This document shows, piece after piece, positions 18,439 to 27,632 of a stretch of DNA of 64,000 nucleotides (position 1 is its first letter; the number at the start of each line of letters is the position of its first letter). A model generated the notes under the pieces. That model worked only from the letters and a program-made list of their open reading frames with translations. It did no database searches and was not told the origin of the DNA. This DNA is from Bacillus sp. OK048 (GTDB lineage Bacteria > Bacillota > Bacilli > Bacillales > Cytobacillaceae): the NCBI RefSeq assembly GCF_900103525.1, contig NZ_FNHN01000003.1:124001-188000 (forward strand). The letters are read 5' to 3'. The position numbers were made by a program, and so were the translations under genes.

Positions 18439-18471
18439 GGTTATCTCCCCTTTCTACTAATTCATATGTAA

Positions 18472-19131
18472 CTAGGCAAATCCATTCTCTTCTAGGAATT
18501 GTGCGCTAATACTTGAAGTCTTCCTGTTACTCATATTCGATGAACCAGCTGTTAAAAATTGCCCGACATACTTCCCAATCATGTCGCATTCTAAATTAAC
18601 AATATCACCTGAATCTTTAAGGCCTAGAATACTTTCCGATAAAGTATGAGGGATAAGGGAGAGCGTAAATGCATGATCACTTACACCGAACACAGTAAGA
18701 CTTGTCCCGTCTACCGCTATCGATCCCCTAACAATCACGTACCTGAGTAGTGCAGCCGAAGCTTCAATTTCGTAATAAATAGCATTTTCAACCTGCTTTT
18801 TACTTTTGATCACTCCTGTTCCATCAATATGACCTGAAACGAAGTGACCTCCAAATCTCCCTCCAGCTGCCATTGCCCGTTCGAGATTTACTTTGGAGCC
18901 TCGTTTTAAAGAATGTAAGCTGGATGCTTTGACAGTTTCAGGCATGACATCCACCTTAAACTGCTTACTCGTGAAACTAGTTACTGTCAGGCACACCCCG
19001 TTCACAGAAATACTGTCTCCCAGATGTACATCCTCTAAAATTGTTTTTGCTTCAATTGTAAGAACAAAGGAATCTCCTGTTCGCTGGATATTTGCGACTA
19101 CACCTAATTCTTCAATAATACCGGTAAACAT
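18472..19131 (-). CDS. ribE: Riboflavin synthase, alpha subunit
   Basis: A 219-residue protein with two lumazine-binding repeats: MFTGIIEELG and VNGVCLTV in the first, GRFGGHFVSGHIDGTG and VDGTSLTV in the second. It dismutates two lumazine molecules to riboflavin. It is the first gene after the FMN riboswitch; in Bacillus subtilis that place is taken by ribD, which is absent here. The ATG is 10 bases after AAGGGG. Confidence 0.96.
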   Translation of the reverse strand: MFTGIIEELGVVANIQRTGDSFVLTIEAKTILEDVHLGDSISVNGVCLTVTSFTSKQFKVDVMPETVKASSLHSLKRGSKVNLERAMAAGGRFGGHFVSGHIDGTGVIKSKKQVENAIYYEIEASAALLRYVIVRGSIAVDGTSLTVFGVSDHAFTLSLIPHTLSESILGLKDSGDIVNLECDMIGKYVGQFLTAGSSNMSNRKTSSISAQFLEENGFA

Positions 19132-19212
19132 AGCATTTGTACCCCTTACTAATTATTTGCAATAAAAGCAAATATTTTTTAATACCTGAACATCTCTTAT
19201 AAGGGCATGGAA

Positions 19213-19247
19213 AAGGACCCTGAAGAAATAAACGCTTCAGGGTCCTT
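19213..19247 (-). terminator. Terminator of the FMN riboswitch expression platform
   Basis: A perfect 13-bp AAGGACCCTGAAG/CTTCAGGGTCCTT stem, followed by TTTT on the minus strand, between the FMN aptamer and ribE. Confidence 0.8.
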
Positions 19248-19315
19248 GAAAAAGGCATTAACAAATAGAGTTTAAAAAAGGGTAGACTTTCCCCTTGATT
19301 AAACTAGATTTTTTC

Positions 19316-19451
19316 CTTCTCCCATCCAGACTTTAACTGTCGGCTCTGGAATTTCACCAGATCCACCGCTTAACAAACGTTAACCGGGTCACGGACTAAG
19401 AAGCTAGGCTTCATCACCGCCGGTTAGGAATTTCACCTGACCCCGAAGGAA
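19316..19451 (-). promoter_or_regulatory. FMN riboswitch (RFN element)
   Basis: The minus strand shows TTCGGGGTCAGGTGAAATTCC, AACCGGCGGTGAT, AGTCCGTGACCCG, GGTGAAATTCCAGAGCC and GACAGTTAAAGTCTGGATGG in the canonical RFN order, ending in GAGAAGG. It controls ribE-ribBA-ribH by FMN-dependent termination. Confidence 0.97.
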
Positions 19452-19527
19452 TTATTCAACTTTATCATACAGTATACCTTATACTAGCATAAAATGCTAA
19501 AAGTAGGATCCTTCTCTCTATCATGCT

Positions 19528-20376
19528 TTATTTTTCAAACAATTTACTAATAATTATTTTTTCCCAAAGTCTCCATGGTAAAAGATTCTTCAATAATATT
19601 GAAGCTTTTACTCCACGGCCAATTGGGTATCTCATTTTAGGATTTTTCTTTCCTGCTATTTCTGCTATTTTTTTGGCCACTTCCAATGGGTCACCAAAGC
19701 TATCTTCCCCATGTCCAATATACCTTTCAATGCTTTGCATATAATCCTGATAAGGAGAGTATGACTTCATAGATTCTACAGCTACCTGTTTTCCTGGTGA
19801 CCAGATATTTGTTTTATAAGACCCAGGTTCAATCAACACCACCTTTACACCAAATGGCTGCATTTCCAAGCGAAGACTTTCACTCCACCCCTCAATGGCA
19901 TGCTTTGAAGCAATGTATGGTGATAATCCTGGAAAAGCAACTTTACCACTTATACTGCTAATATTTATGATACAGCCCTGGCCCTGCTTCCTCATCAAGG
20001 GTAGAAAAGCCTTGGTTACGGCGAAAACACCAAATACATTTGTTTCAAACTGTTTTCGATACTCCTCCATCGATATTTCTTCCACAAACCCAGCACCGGC
20101 AAAGCCCGCATTATTAATTAATACGTCCACTCTTCCGACATCCTCAATTACTCGTGATTGAAACGTTTGGATGGATTTTTCATCCGTTACATCCAGTACA
20201 TGAACGATAATTTTTGATTCAACCCCATACTTCCTTGCCTCCTGTATTAGGTCTGCACTTTTGCTGCTATTTCTCACAGTGGCGAACACGGTATAACCCT
20301 TTCTTGCTAATTCTATAGAGGTTATTAATCCGAAACCGCTTGTTGTGCCGGTTACAATCGCTATTTTGTCATTCAT
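19528..20376 (-). CDS. Short-chain dehydrogenase/reductase (SDR)
   Basis: A 282-residue classical SDR. The Rossmann dinucleotide motif is TGTTSGFG near residue 9; NNAG follows near residue 89; the catalytic serine is in NISSISGK and the Tyr-x3-Lys in YIASKHAIEG. It would act on an alcohol or carbonyl substrate with NAD(P). The C-terminal basic region is of the YkvO/YdaD-like or steroid-dehydrogenase-like group, but I cannot name a substrate. It stands alone, with no operon partner. Confidence 0.88.
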   Translation of the reverse strand: MNDKIAIVTGTTSGFGLITSIELARKGYTVFATVRNSSKSADLIQEARKYGVESKIIVHVLDVTDEKSIQTFQSRVIEDVGRVDVLINNAGFAGAGFVEEISMEEYRKQFETNVFGVFAVTKAFLPLMRKQGQGCIINISSISGKVAFPGLSPYIASKHAIEGWSESLRLEMQPFGVKVVLIEPGSYKTNIWSPGKQVAVESMKSYSPYQDYMQSIERYIGHGEDSFGDPLEVAKKIAEIAGKKNPKMRYPIGRGVKASILLKNLLPWRLWEKIIISKLFEK

Positions 20377-20579
20377 AAGCCTATCTCCCTTTTGCTTCAG
20401 TAACCGTCGTTGACGCAGAAATCTTACATAATTTTAACACCACTTTAGATGAACAACTACTAATAAATGAATATTCTGTGAGCTTGTATTTTTTATTTCT
20501 ATTTTTCATTAACTTGTTAATTTAGGAAAAAATAGATTATACTATATATAAGACCGTATTATTTCAGGAGGATTTACTT

Positions 20580-20783
20580 ATGTCAGAAAACAATCAAACA
20601 AGCCAAAATGAAGAACCTAAAAAGAAAATGAGTCTGCAGGAAGCAATGAAACAGCAGCTTGAGAATAAGAAGAATAAAGCAGCAGCTGGAAATAACAGTG
20701 GTAACAGCCTTCAAAATACAAAAAAAATGAAAAGTCAAATGACCAAAAAAGTGAGTAATACTCGTAGAAAAATGGGTGTTTAA
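20580..20783 (+). CDS. Small basic hydrophilic protein of unknown function, coupled to ywbE
   Basis: A 67-residue, highly charged protein without hydrophobic segments, with many Lys, Gln and Asn (QEAMKQQLENKKNKAAAG) and a basic C-terminus. It is probably mostly disordered or helical. A strong CAGGAGG site precedes the ATG. Its stop codon overlaps the ATG of the ywbE-like gene (TAATG), so the two are translationally coupled. I do not recognise the family. Confidence 0.7.
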   Translation: MSENNQTSQNEEPKKKMSLQEAMKQQLENKKNKAAAGNNSGNSLQNTKKMKSQMTKKVSNTRRKMGV

Positions 20784-20986
20784 TGAACGGGAAAAATAGG
20801 AAAGACATCACTGCTGGTACCGAGGTTGCCATTGTTTTAAAGGCTGATCAAAGAACGGGTAAGCTTACCAGAGGTGTCGTAAAGGATATCCTAACAAATT
20901 CTAGCACCCATCCACATGGTATTAAAGTTAGGTTACTAGATGGTCAAGTTGGGCGCGTACAGGAAATAATTACGCCAAAATCTTAA
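20783..20986 (+). CDS. ywbE: YwbE-family protein
   Basis: A 67-residue protein matching the YwbE family almost end to end (NGKNRKDITAGTEVAIVLKADQ, then GVVKDILTNSSTHPHGIKVRL). It is probably a small beta-barrel (KOW/SH3-like). The function of the family is not established. The start overlaps the stop of the preceding small gene, so it depends on it for translation. The operon ends at a terminator at 21073-21100. Confidence 0.9.
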   Translation: MNGKNRKDITAGTEVAIVLKADQRTGKLTRGVVKDILTNSSTHPHGIKVRLLDGQVGRVQEIITPKS

Positions 20987-21072
20987 TTACCGATATAAGA
21001 ACCTTTGTAGGGTATGAATTTTCTCAATCTAACCTATACTAGTGGTAACCATTTTACTTATCACATATTGGA

Positions 21073-21100
21073 TCTCCACTTCTTTAGTGGAGGTTTTTTT
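21073..21100 (+). terminator. Terminator of the small-gene/ywbE operon
   Basis: A CTCCACT/AGTGGAG stem followed by seven T on the plus strand. Confidence 0.85.
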
Positions 21101-21151
21101 ACATTGGCTATGTTAATACTCATTGTTGAATTTTCGTGTAGAAAAATTTTT

Positions 21152-21292
21152 TAAGCGGAGGCGGAGAATTTCCGGCTAATGTCGATAATAGAGGCTTAAG
21201 GAGCAGATATAAGCGGAGATATTCCGACTAACTGTTCACAATAAGACAAAAGCCATCGATTTGGAACGTATAACCGGAAAAACTCCGCTTAT
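21152..21292. repeat. Intergenic palindromic repeat cluster, family 1 (three copies)
   Basis: This gene-free stretch holds three copies of an imperfect palindrome of about 23 bases, consensus ATAAGCGGAGATTTTCCGGTTA, at 21152-21179, 21208-21231 and (inverted) 21270-21292. Spacing is about 35-55 bases. The same family recurs at 59047-59235. No coding potential is visible. Confidence 0.7.
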
Positions 21293-21341
21293 TTTTCAAA
21301 TTGAGTGAAATCAACATTTACCTTTAACACAGCCTTTACAT

Positions 21342-21374
21342 TAAAAAACAGACTCACATTTGGAGTCTGTTTTG
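21342..21374 (-). terminator. Terminator of the cold-shock gene
   Basis: An ACAGACTC/GAGTCTGT stem, followed by TTTTTT on the minus strand. Confidence 0.8.
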
Positions 21375-21390
21375 AGGTTTGAAGGTAATT

Positions 21391-21591
21391 TTATGCTTTA
21401 CGTACGTTAACCGCTTGTGGACCACGTTGTCCATTTTCGATTTCAAACGTCACTTCTTGACCTTCATCTAACGTTTTGTAGCCTTCGCCTTGAATAGCTG
21501 AGAAGTGAACGAAAACATCGTCCCCTCCGTCGCGCTCGATAAATCCAAAGCCTTTTTCACCGTTAAACCATTTTACTTTACCATGTTCCAT
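21391..21591 (-). CDS. Cold-shock protein (CspA/CspB family)
   Basis: A 66-residue single-domain RNA chaperone with RNP1 (GFGFIE) and RNP2 (VFVHFSAI) in the normal places. The ATG at 21591 was chosen because an AGGAGG site lies about 8 bases upstream; the longer frame to 21663 lies in the untranslated leader. It is closest to the CspB/CspD group of bacilli. The leader is long and AT-rich, which suits cold-shock regulation. Confidence 0.96.
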   Translation of the reverse strand: MEHGKVKWFNGEKGFGFIERDGGDDVFVHFSAIQGEGYKTLDEGQEVTFEIENGQRGPQAVNVRKA

Positions 21592-21767
21592 TTTTGTAGC
21601 TCCTCCTAGCATGTAACAATTACATGAAATTGCAATATAGTCTTGCCCGATTATTATTACCAAGAAGAAAAAATTTTAAACAAATTTCTCTTATAAAGTA
21701 AGTATTTCACAATGTTTCTATTTTATTTAGATAAATTAAAAATTATCAATGAATAATGACTGTTTAA

Positions 21768-22520
21768 TTACTTAAGGACCCATTCTCGGATTGCTTTTGC
21801 AACACCATCTTCATTATTCGTTGACGTCACCCAAGCCGCGGCATTCTTTACAATTTCCTGGGCATTCCCCATTGCAATGCCAAGGCCAGCTTCTTCAATC
21901 ATTGCCAGGTCATTACGGCTATCGCCCACTGCCATAACATTTTTCATTTCAATTCCAAGGCGCTCGCAGACGAGCACAAGCCCTCGTGCCTTATTTATCC
22001 CAGCGGGGTTTACCTCTATATTTGTTGGAGTTGAGTTGCTTAATTCAAACTCACCTCTTGACTGGAGCTCTTTTAGTATTGTATCTCTTGTTGTTTCATC
22101 CTTACTATTAAAGCCAAATTTCAACCATTCCTCTGCATGGATATCATCCGGCATTTCATCAATCCAGTTGCGATTTGTGGTAATCGCCCAGTACCTAACC
22201 TGATGCTTATGGGTAAGTTCTAACATCCATTGTATGGATTCAGATTTCACAAGATTTCTATCAACTAATCCTCTTTTATCATCCCAAATTTCACTGCCGT
22301 TTACTGTCACTAAATAGGAGGTTAACGATAGTGAGTCAGCATGATACTCACATTTTCTAAGTGAGCGTCCCGTACTTAGAACTACATACACTCCCTTTTC
22401 CTGTGCTTCTTTAATGGCCAGGCGGTTTGCTTCAGAGATTTCATGCTGATCGTTTAATAGTGTTCCGTCCATATCAAGCGCAATTAATTTAATTTCATTG
22501 TCATTGAGATAATTCTCCAA
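21768..22520 (-). CDS. Cof-type HAD-superfamily sugar phosphatase
   Basis: A HAD IIB (Cof) hydrolase of about 250 residues. It has the nucleophile motif LDMDGTLLND, motif II STGR, a lysine in INKARGL, and motif IV GDSRNDLAMIEEAG followed by GIAMGNA. Such enzymes dephosphorylate sugar phosphates or related metabolites; the substrate is unknown. I favour the TTG at 22520, which lies 9 bases after AAAGGAG. An in-frame TTG at 22529 abuts that site and is less likely. Confidence 0.9.
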   Translation of the reverse strand: MENYLNDNEIKLIALDMDGTLLNDQHEISEANRLAIKEAQEKGVYVVLSTGRSLRKCEYHADSLSLTSYLVTVNGSEIWDDKRGLVDRNLVKSESIQWMLELTHKHQVRYWAITTNRNWIDEMPDDIHAEEWLKFGFNSKDETTRDTILKELQSRGEFELSNSTPTNIEVNPAGINKARGLVLVCERLGIEMKNVMAVGDSRNDLAMIEEAGLGIAMGNAQEIVKNAAAWVTSTNNEDGVAKAIREWVLK

Positions 22521-22668
22521 ACGATTCAACTCCTTTAAAACTATACATAATTAGAGTAACACCAAGCTGAAATATCACAAAATAGGCACTATCAAAAAAT
22601 TCCTTGTGATTGCCCACAAAGATCCCGTTCTGTTGTAACTTAAGCAAGAGGCAAACTAGCAATATCAC

Positions 22669-23073
22669 CTAGTCTATCGTAAAATTTAGTTTTTCTTTAT
22701 GGGAATCCATTCCTCGTGCAGCTATCCACATTATGATGGAATATTGTCCTTTATCTAAAGGAGGCAATGTTTCTGTGGTAAAATGCAAAGATTTTCTGGC
22801 TGGAAGCATGACGTTTTTAATGACTTGTGCAAACATTTTTCCATCCGAATAGCGATAGACCAGCTTTCCCTTATTCGTAAATAGTTCATAATCATATATT
22901 TTAGCCGATGGAAATTGCAGGAAGATATCCTCATTTCCAATATTTTGAACTTCATATATAAAAGTGATTTCATTTGGATCCTCCTTTTTTATGAGAGATG
23001 TTTTGAGTTCTTGGCGGTGATTTGGATTAACAGAACCATTAACTTTTCGCAATTTTTTACCATTGTCTTTCAT
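22669..23073 (-). CDS. BsuPI-related proteinase inhibitor domain protein
   Basis: A 134-residue protein with no signal peptide. The region from about residue 33 (EITFIYEVQNIGNEDIFLQFPSA ... YDYELFTNKGKLVYRYS) to the end matches the immunoglobulin-like BsuPI domain of the Bacillus intracellular proteinase inhibitor. It probably restrains cytosolic subtilisin-like proteases. The gene follows a large secreted subtilase gene on the same strand, but a terminator lies between them. Inhibitory activity is inferred from the family. Confidence 0.8.
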   Translation of the reverse strand: MKDNGKKLRKVNGSVNPNHRQELKTSLIKKEDPNEITFIYEVQNIGNEDIFLQFPSAKIYDYELFTNKGKLVYRYSDGKMFAQVIKNVMLPARKSLHFTTETLPPLDKGQYSIIMWIAARGMDSHKEKLNFTID

Positions 23074-23116
23074 TTACATCACCTTTCTTATTAAAAAGTA
23101 AAGTATATCCACGAGT

Positions 23117-23164
23117 AAAAAAATCTGCCCCTACCAGTAAGTTATTAGTAGTAGAGGCAGAATT
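23117..23164 (-). terminator. Terminator of the subtilase gene
   Basis: A CTGCCtCTAC ... GTAGgGGCAG stem followed by ATTTTTTT on the minus strand, just after the protease stop codon. Confidence 0.8.
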
Positions 23165-23174
23165 TTATTAGCTA

Positions 23175-26100
23175 TTAAAGGACAGCTTTTTTATTTTTTC
23201 TGTACAAAATATACATTGCAAGCAGTCCCGCAAGGAGCATAGCTGAACCAAATGCAAGGTAATTATAAGAATCTGTTGCAGTGTTTGGTAATTTCTTTCC
23301 ATTATTACTGTTGTTATTGTTATTACTGTTGTTATTCTTGTTTGATCCAGGAGTTCCATTATTATTATCATTTTTCGGACCTTCTGGTTTTGGATCTACA
23401 GGTTTTGGAGCGACAATGTTCTTAACTTCAATGGTTTGCACAGTTTCGACACCAGCACTATTTTTCACATAGACTGTGTAAAAGCCATTTTTAATTACCA
23501 AGAATGACTTTGTTGAAAGATCGATGTCCATACCGTCTGTTGCAAAGTCTGCAGCCAATTTTTGACCTTCTAACCATTTCATTGCTACAACATCACCATC
23601 GGTTTTAACTTTCACCGTCACAGGACCTTCAGTTGATTCTGTGTTTAATAGGCTTAGTTCTACTTTTACTGGTACAACTGGAACCTGAATATTGTTAACT
23701 GAAATGGTTTGTACTGCTTCTGCACCATCAATATTCTTTACATAAACAGTATAGGTTCCATTTGCAAAAACCTTGAATGACTTTGCTGCAAGAATATTTG
23801 TACCGGCATCTGCAAAATCAGCAGCTGTTTTATTGCCCGCTAACCATTTCATGGCTACAAGTTCACTTTGACTATCTGAAGAAACAGTAACTGTAACATC
23901 CCCTTCAGTTGATTCTGTTGTTGAAGGTGTAAGCACTACTGAAATTGGCTTTACAGGTTCTTTAATGTTATCTACTGTAATGGTTCGAATAGCTTCAACA
24001 CCTGCGCTATTTTTTGCATAAACAGTATAAACACCATTCACAGTTACATCAAATGATTTCGTTGCAAGAATATCTGCACCTGCATCTGCAAAATCAGCAA
24101 GTGTTTTATTGCCCGCTAACCATTTTAATGCCGTTAATTCTTCCACACTATCTGTAGCAACAGACACCGACACAGGACCTTCAGTTGGTTCAGTGGTGGA
24201 TGGAGTTAAGTCAATTGTGATCGGTGCAGGTGGTTGGACAATATTGTTTACGGTAATCAATTGTACAGCTTCTACGCCAACACTATTTTTTGCGAAAACA
24301 GTATAGGTGCCATTTTCTACTACCTCGAATGACTTAGCTGTAAGGTCAATATCAATGCCGCCTTCTACAAAATCAGCAAGAGCTTTTTCACCCTTCAGCC
24401 ATTTCAAGGCACTCAATGGCTCTTCACTGTCAGTTGCAACTGTAACAGTAACTGGACCTTGAGTTTCTTCGGATGTAGATGGTGTTAATGTAATTGTAAT
24501 TTCTTTAGGCAACACTTCTTTTACATTTAGTGAAACCTCTTGTGTTGCAGAGTTTTGAGCAATGTCTTTTACACTTAAGGTCAACTTATTATTTCCAGAA
24601 GGTAATTCAGATAATGAGATATCAAATGTACCATCTTGCTTAAGTATTACAGGACCATTGCTAACAGCATTTCCATTTTTATCGGTTAATTGATAAGTCA
24701 CAGCTAAGTTCTGATTAACGTCATAGCTTGAATTGAAAATTTCACTCCAATTTACACTTGTTGCAAAATCAACAAATTTATCATCAATAGAGCCGCTTAC
24801 TACATATTCTGAACCATCGATTTCATCTACAACTGAATTAAATGCAATTTTTGGATCAGAAGTTTTCACGTAGAAAGGACCATCCCAAGCAAGGAAATTG
24901 ATATCTCCATTGGTTAAATCCCATTGGTTAAAATCAACTGTGTATACACCCTCTGGAGTTCGAGTCTCTTTGTTAGTTCCCCAGTCAGTATAAGTGCCGC
25001 CAATTGGCAATCTCCAGTTTCCACTTGGAATAATATCAAACTCGAGATATCCTAGATATCCGTCTCCAAAGAATCCATCTTCAGGTTTTTCTGCATTCCA
25101 AAGTTCAATGGATGCTGCTTGTTGATCATGTAATCCAAAAAATAAATTTGTAGTGTCAGCTTTACCATCACCATCTGGTGAAATAGCATAGCTTTCAAGT
25201 TCAAAATATGCTAAACCAGTAGGGCCAGTTGCTGAAAAGACTACTGCAAATGGTAAAGCTAATTTTGTTGTAGCATTGCTAATCTTAATATATCCCAGTA
25301 ATTCATTATCTGGTGAATCCACACCTTTAGGAACAGTTAACGTTACAGTAAGCTTTTCTGAATCATTTAATGTAAATGATGACTTATCAACAGTTACATT
25401 AGCATCTGCTAACTCGCCTGTAGCTGCTTTCGTTACTTCGACAGTTACATCGAAATCACCCGATACTGCAGCTCCTAATTGTCTTACATCAATTTCTTTT
25501 GTAACGACTGTTTCCCCATCCGGATTTGGAACGACTTTTCCAAACGTAATGGTTCCTTTTTTATTATCAACAAGTTTTCCATCATTGTCAGTTGTATCCA
25601 ATGCATAGGCAAGTGCACCTGCATTTATAGCTTCAAGCGGTTGTACACGGCCAGGTCCTTGAGCAAATACGTCAAACAGCTCTGTATCTAATTGTTTTGC
25701 AGTGTTAGACAAGGCAACTTTTACATCATATGGTGTCCAATCTGGATTTTTTGATAAAAGTAAAGCAGCGATACCTGCGACATGAGGTGTTGCCATACTT
25801 GTACCAGTATAACGGTCATATGATTGTGAATAATCAATTCCAGGATAATCTTTTGCGTAAGATGCTACTGACGATATAATATTTGTTCCAGGTGCAGATA
25901 CATCCGGTTTAATATCAAATGTCGGTGTTGAAGGTCCTCGTGAACTTGAGTCATTCATCTGGTCCCCTTCAGTAGTACCTTTCACATAATTACTAAATGT
26001 TACTTTACCTAGTTTATTATCTGTTGCAGCAATTGCGTCTCTAAATGCCTTTCCATCCGCAGTTGAAATGTCATATGTTGGGATGAATGCAAATGAATCC

Positions 26101-27632
26101 CCAAGGAAAACCCCTGCTGGTCCTGCATTTTCCCGATTGTTGTGAATAATGATTCCAATAGCCCCTGCTTTCTTTGCAAAAGCAATTTTGTCCACAAACG
26201 GAATTTCCCCTCGAGAAACGAGTACTACTTTATCTGTTACATCAAGACCTGCATAATCTGCTTCCTTTCCAAGTCCTGGTACCGCAACAACATCATACGT
26301 TCCACTCATTGTTTCTTCTGGATCTTGAGCAAAAGTCCAACCCATCAATCCTACATTATAATTAGCACTAAAATTACCAGCTACAACTGATAAGTTAGCT
26401 TGATTAGTTGTTTGTGGTAATGTTGAGTTCCCTACAGAAATTCCAAGTGCACTGGTCGCCGGACTACCAATTGTTGAACGGTCAGGACCGCTGTTACCAG
26501 TAGCAATGACGGCTGTCACACCAGCTAATGTAGCATTATTAATCGCAAAAGAATCTGGTGCAGTTTGGCTATTACTGTCTCCACCCAACGATAGATTAAT
26601 AATATCCATTCCTTCTTCAACCGATTTATCAATCGCAGCAATAACTGCAGATTCTGTCCCGCTGCCATAGGCACCTAATACCCGGTATGCGTACAATTCA
26701 ATTTTCGGCGCAATACCTTTTATGCCGTATGGATTTTTCCCTTGTGCTGCAATCGTCCCTGCAACATGTGTACCATGGGAAGTATAGAATGAATTTCCGA
26801 CAGCATCAAACTCTGGTTTATTTGCAGGTCGGTCTAATGGACTTGTCTCATAAGGATCGTCTGATGCACGTTCACGAGCATAATCACTACTATTCTCGAC
26901 AAAGTTTTCTCCACCTTTATAAACACCTTCAAACTCAGGATGATTATAGTCAATTCCAGTATCGATAACTGCTACCTTTACACCCTCACCTTCATATCCC
27001 ATGTCCCATATCTCTGGAATATCGAGAAATTCATTACTTTCATTAACTGGTGCTGTAACTGGCGCCGTAACCGTATTAGCAGCTTTAGTAGGACCATCAT
27101 TTAAAGCGTAAACTTTGTTATCAGGATCAACGCTTACTACGCCTTTCATATTAATAAGCTTTTGTAGGTCCTTTCCAGGTAACGTAAGTGAAATCCCATT
27201 GAATGCTTGATCATATGTAAAGCCTTTTTTATATGATACTTTTACCTGCTTTAAGCTTTTTTCGAATACTGCTTGTTGAGCAACTACTTTCTGCTTTATG
27301 CTTGCCGCTTTTGCCGAAGTAAATGATTTACCTTTAATCATTTGCTTTCCTTTTTCAAGTGCAACCGGTGCTTCAGAAAGTTGTACAATTACAGAAACGT
27401 TTTCATCATCCTTAACATTTTTTAATGAAGGATGAAGAGTCGGAGTTTTAGCTAATAATGCTTCTTGCTTTTGAACCAGCCTCTCCATTACTTGAGCTCT
27501 CTTACTCACATTCAGGTGTTTCCCCTGTGGAGTGGTGTTAGCTAGTACAAAACTAGGTGCGAATAATGAGAATACTAGTATAAAGATTAGTAAACTAGTA
27601 AATACTTTGTTAATTTTTCTTCTTTTAGACAA
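23175..27632 (-). CDS. Wall-anchored S8 subtilase (Vpr-like) with PA insert and four C-terminal repeats
   Basis: A 1485-residue secreted serine protease. A signal peptide (about 1-31) is followed by an I9 propeptide (about 75-180) and a catalytic domain with Asp near 222 (VAVIDTGIDY), His near 287 (SHGTHVAGT) and Ser near 611 (GTSMATPHVAG); a PA domain is inserted at about 435-540. Fn3-like and Ig-like regions follow. Then come four tandem repeats of about 92 residues (about 1045-1410), each with a KWL motif and ending in YTVYxKN ... VNNI. After an Asn-rich spacer the chain ends with LPNTAT, a membrane segment and a basic tail: a sortase signal. It starts at TTG 27632 after GGAGGAAG. It likely degrades extracellular protein at the cell wall. 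Confidence 0.93.
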   Translation of the reverse strand: MSKRRKINKVFTSLLIFILVFSLFAPSFVLANTTPQGKHLNVSKRAQVMERLVQKQEALLAKTPTLHPSLKNVKDDENVSVIVQLSEAPVALEKGKQMIKGKSFTSAKAASIKQKVVAQQAVFEKSLKQVKVSYKKGFTYDQAFNGISLTLPGKDLQKLINMKGVVSVDPDNKVYALNDGPTKAANTVTAPVTAPVNESNEFLDIPEIWDMGYEGEGVKVAVIDTGIDYNHPEFEGVYKGGENFVENSSDYARERASDDPYETSPLDRPANKPEFDAVGNSFYTSHGTHVAGTIAAQGKNPYGIKGIAPKIELYAYRVLGAYGSGTESAVIAAIDKSVEEGMDIINLSLGGDSNSQTAPDSFAINNATLAGVTAVIATGNSGPDRSTIGSPATSALGISVGNSTLPQTTNQANLSVVAGNFSANYNVGLMGWTFAQDPEETMSGTYDVVAVPGLGKEADYAGLDVTDKVVLVSRGEIPFVDKIAFAKKAGAIGIIIHNNRENAGPAGVFLGDSFAFIPTYDISTADGKAFRDAIAATDNKLGKVTFSNYVKGTTEGDQMNDSSSRGPSTPTFDIKPDVSAPGTNIISSVASYAKDYPGIDYSQSYDRYTGTSMATPHVAGIAALLLSKNPDWTPYDVKVALSNTAKQLDTELFDVFAQGPGRVQPLEAINAGALAYALDTTDNDGKLVDNKKGTITFGKVVPNPDGETVVTKEIDVRQLGAAVSGDFDVTVEVTKAATGELADANVTVDKSSFTLNDSEKLTVTLTVPKGVDSPDNELLGYIKISNATTKLALPFAVVFSATGPTGLAYFELESYAISPDGDGKADTTNLFFGLHDQQAASIELWNAEKPEDGFFGDGYLGYLEFDIIPSGNWRLPIGGTYTDWGTNKETRTPEGVYTVDFNQWDLTNGDINFLAWDGPFYVKTSDPKIAFNSVVDEIDGSEYVVSGSIDDKFVDFATSVNWSEIFNSSYDVNQNLAVTYQLTDKNGNAVSNGPVILKQDGTFDISLSELPSGNNKLTLSVKDIAQNSATQEVSLNVKEVLPKEITITLTPSTSEETQGPVTVTVATDSEEPLSALKWLKGEKALADFVEGGIDIDLTAKSFEVVENGTYTVFAKNSVGVEAVQLITVNNIVQPPAPITIDLTPSTTEPTEGPVSVSVATDSVEELTALKWLAGNKTLADFADAGADILATKSFDVTVNGVYTVYAKNSAGVEAIRTITVDNIKEPVKPISVVLTPSTTESTEGDVTVTVSSDSQSELVAMKWLAGNKTAADFADAGTNILAAKSFKVFANGTYTVYVKNIDGAEAVQTISVNNIQVPVVPVKVELSLLNTESTEGPVTVKVKTDGDVVAMKWLEGQKLAADFATDGMDIDLSTKSFLVIKNGFYTVYVKNSAGVETVQTIEVKNIVAPKPVDPKPEGPKNDNNNGTPGSNKNNNSNNNNNSNNGKKLPNTATDSYNYLAFGSAMLLAGLLAMYILYRKNKKAVL

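Noticed and set aside
21152-21292. CRISPR-like array
   Set aside because: Copies are imperfect palindromes, one is inverted, spacing varies, and no cas gene is present.
23168-23371. Short frame overlapping the end of the subtilase gene
   Set aside because: It is a shadow of the Asn-rich coding region in another frame.
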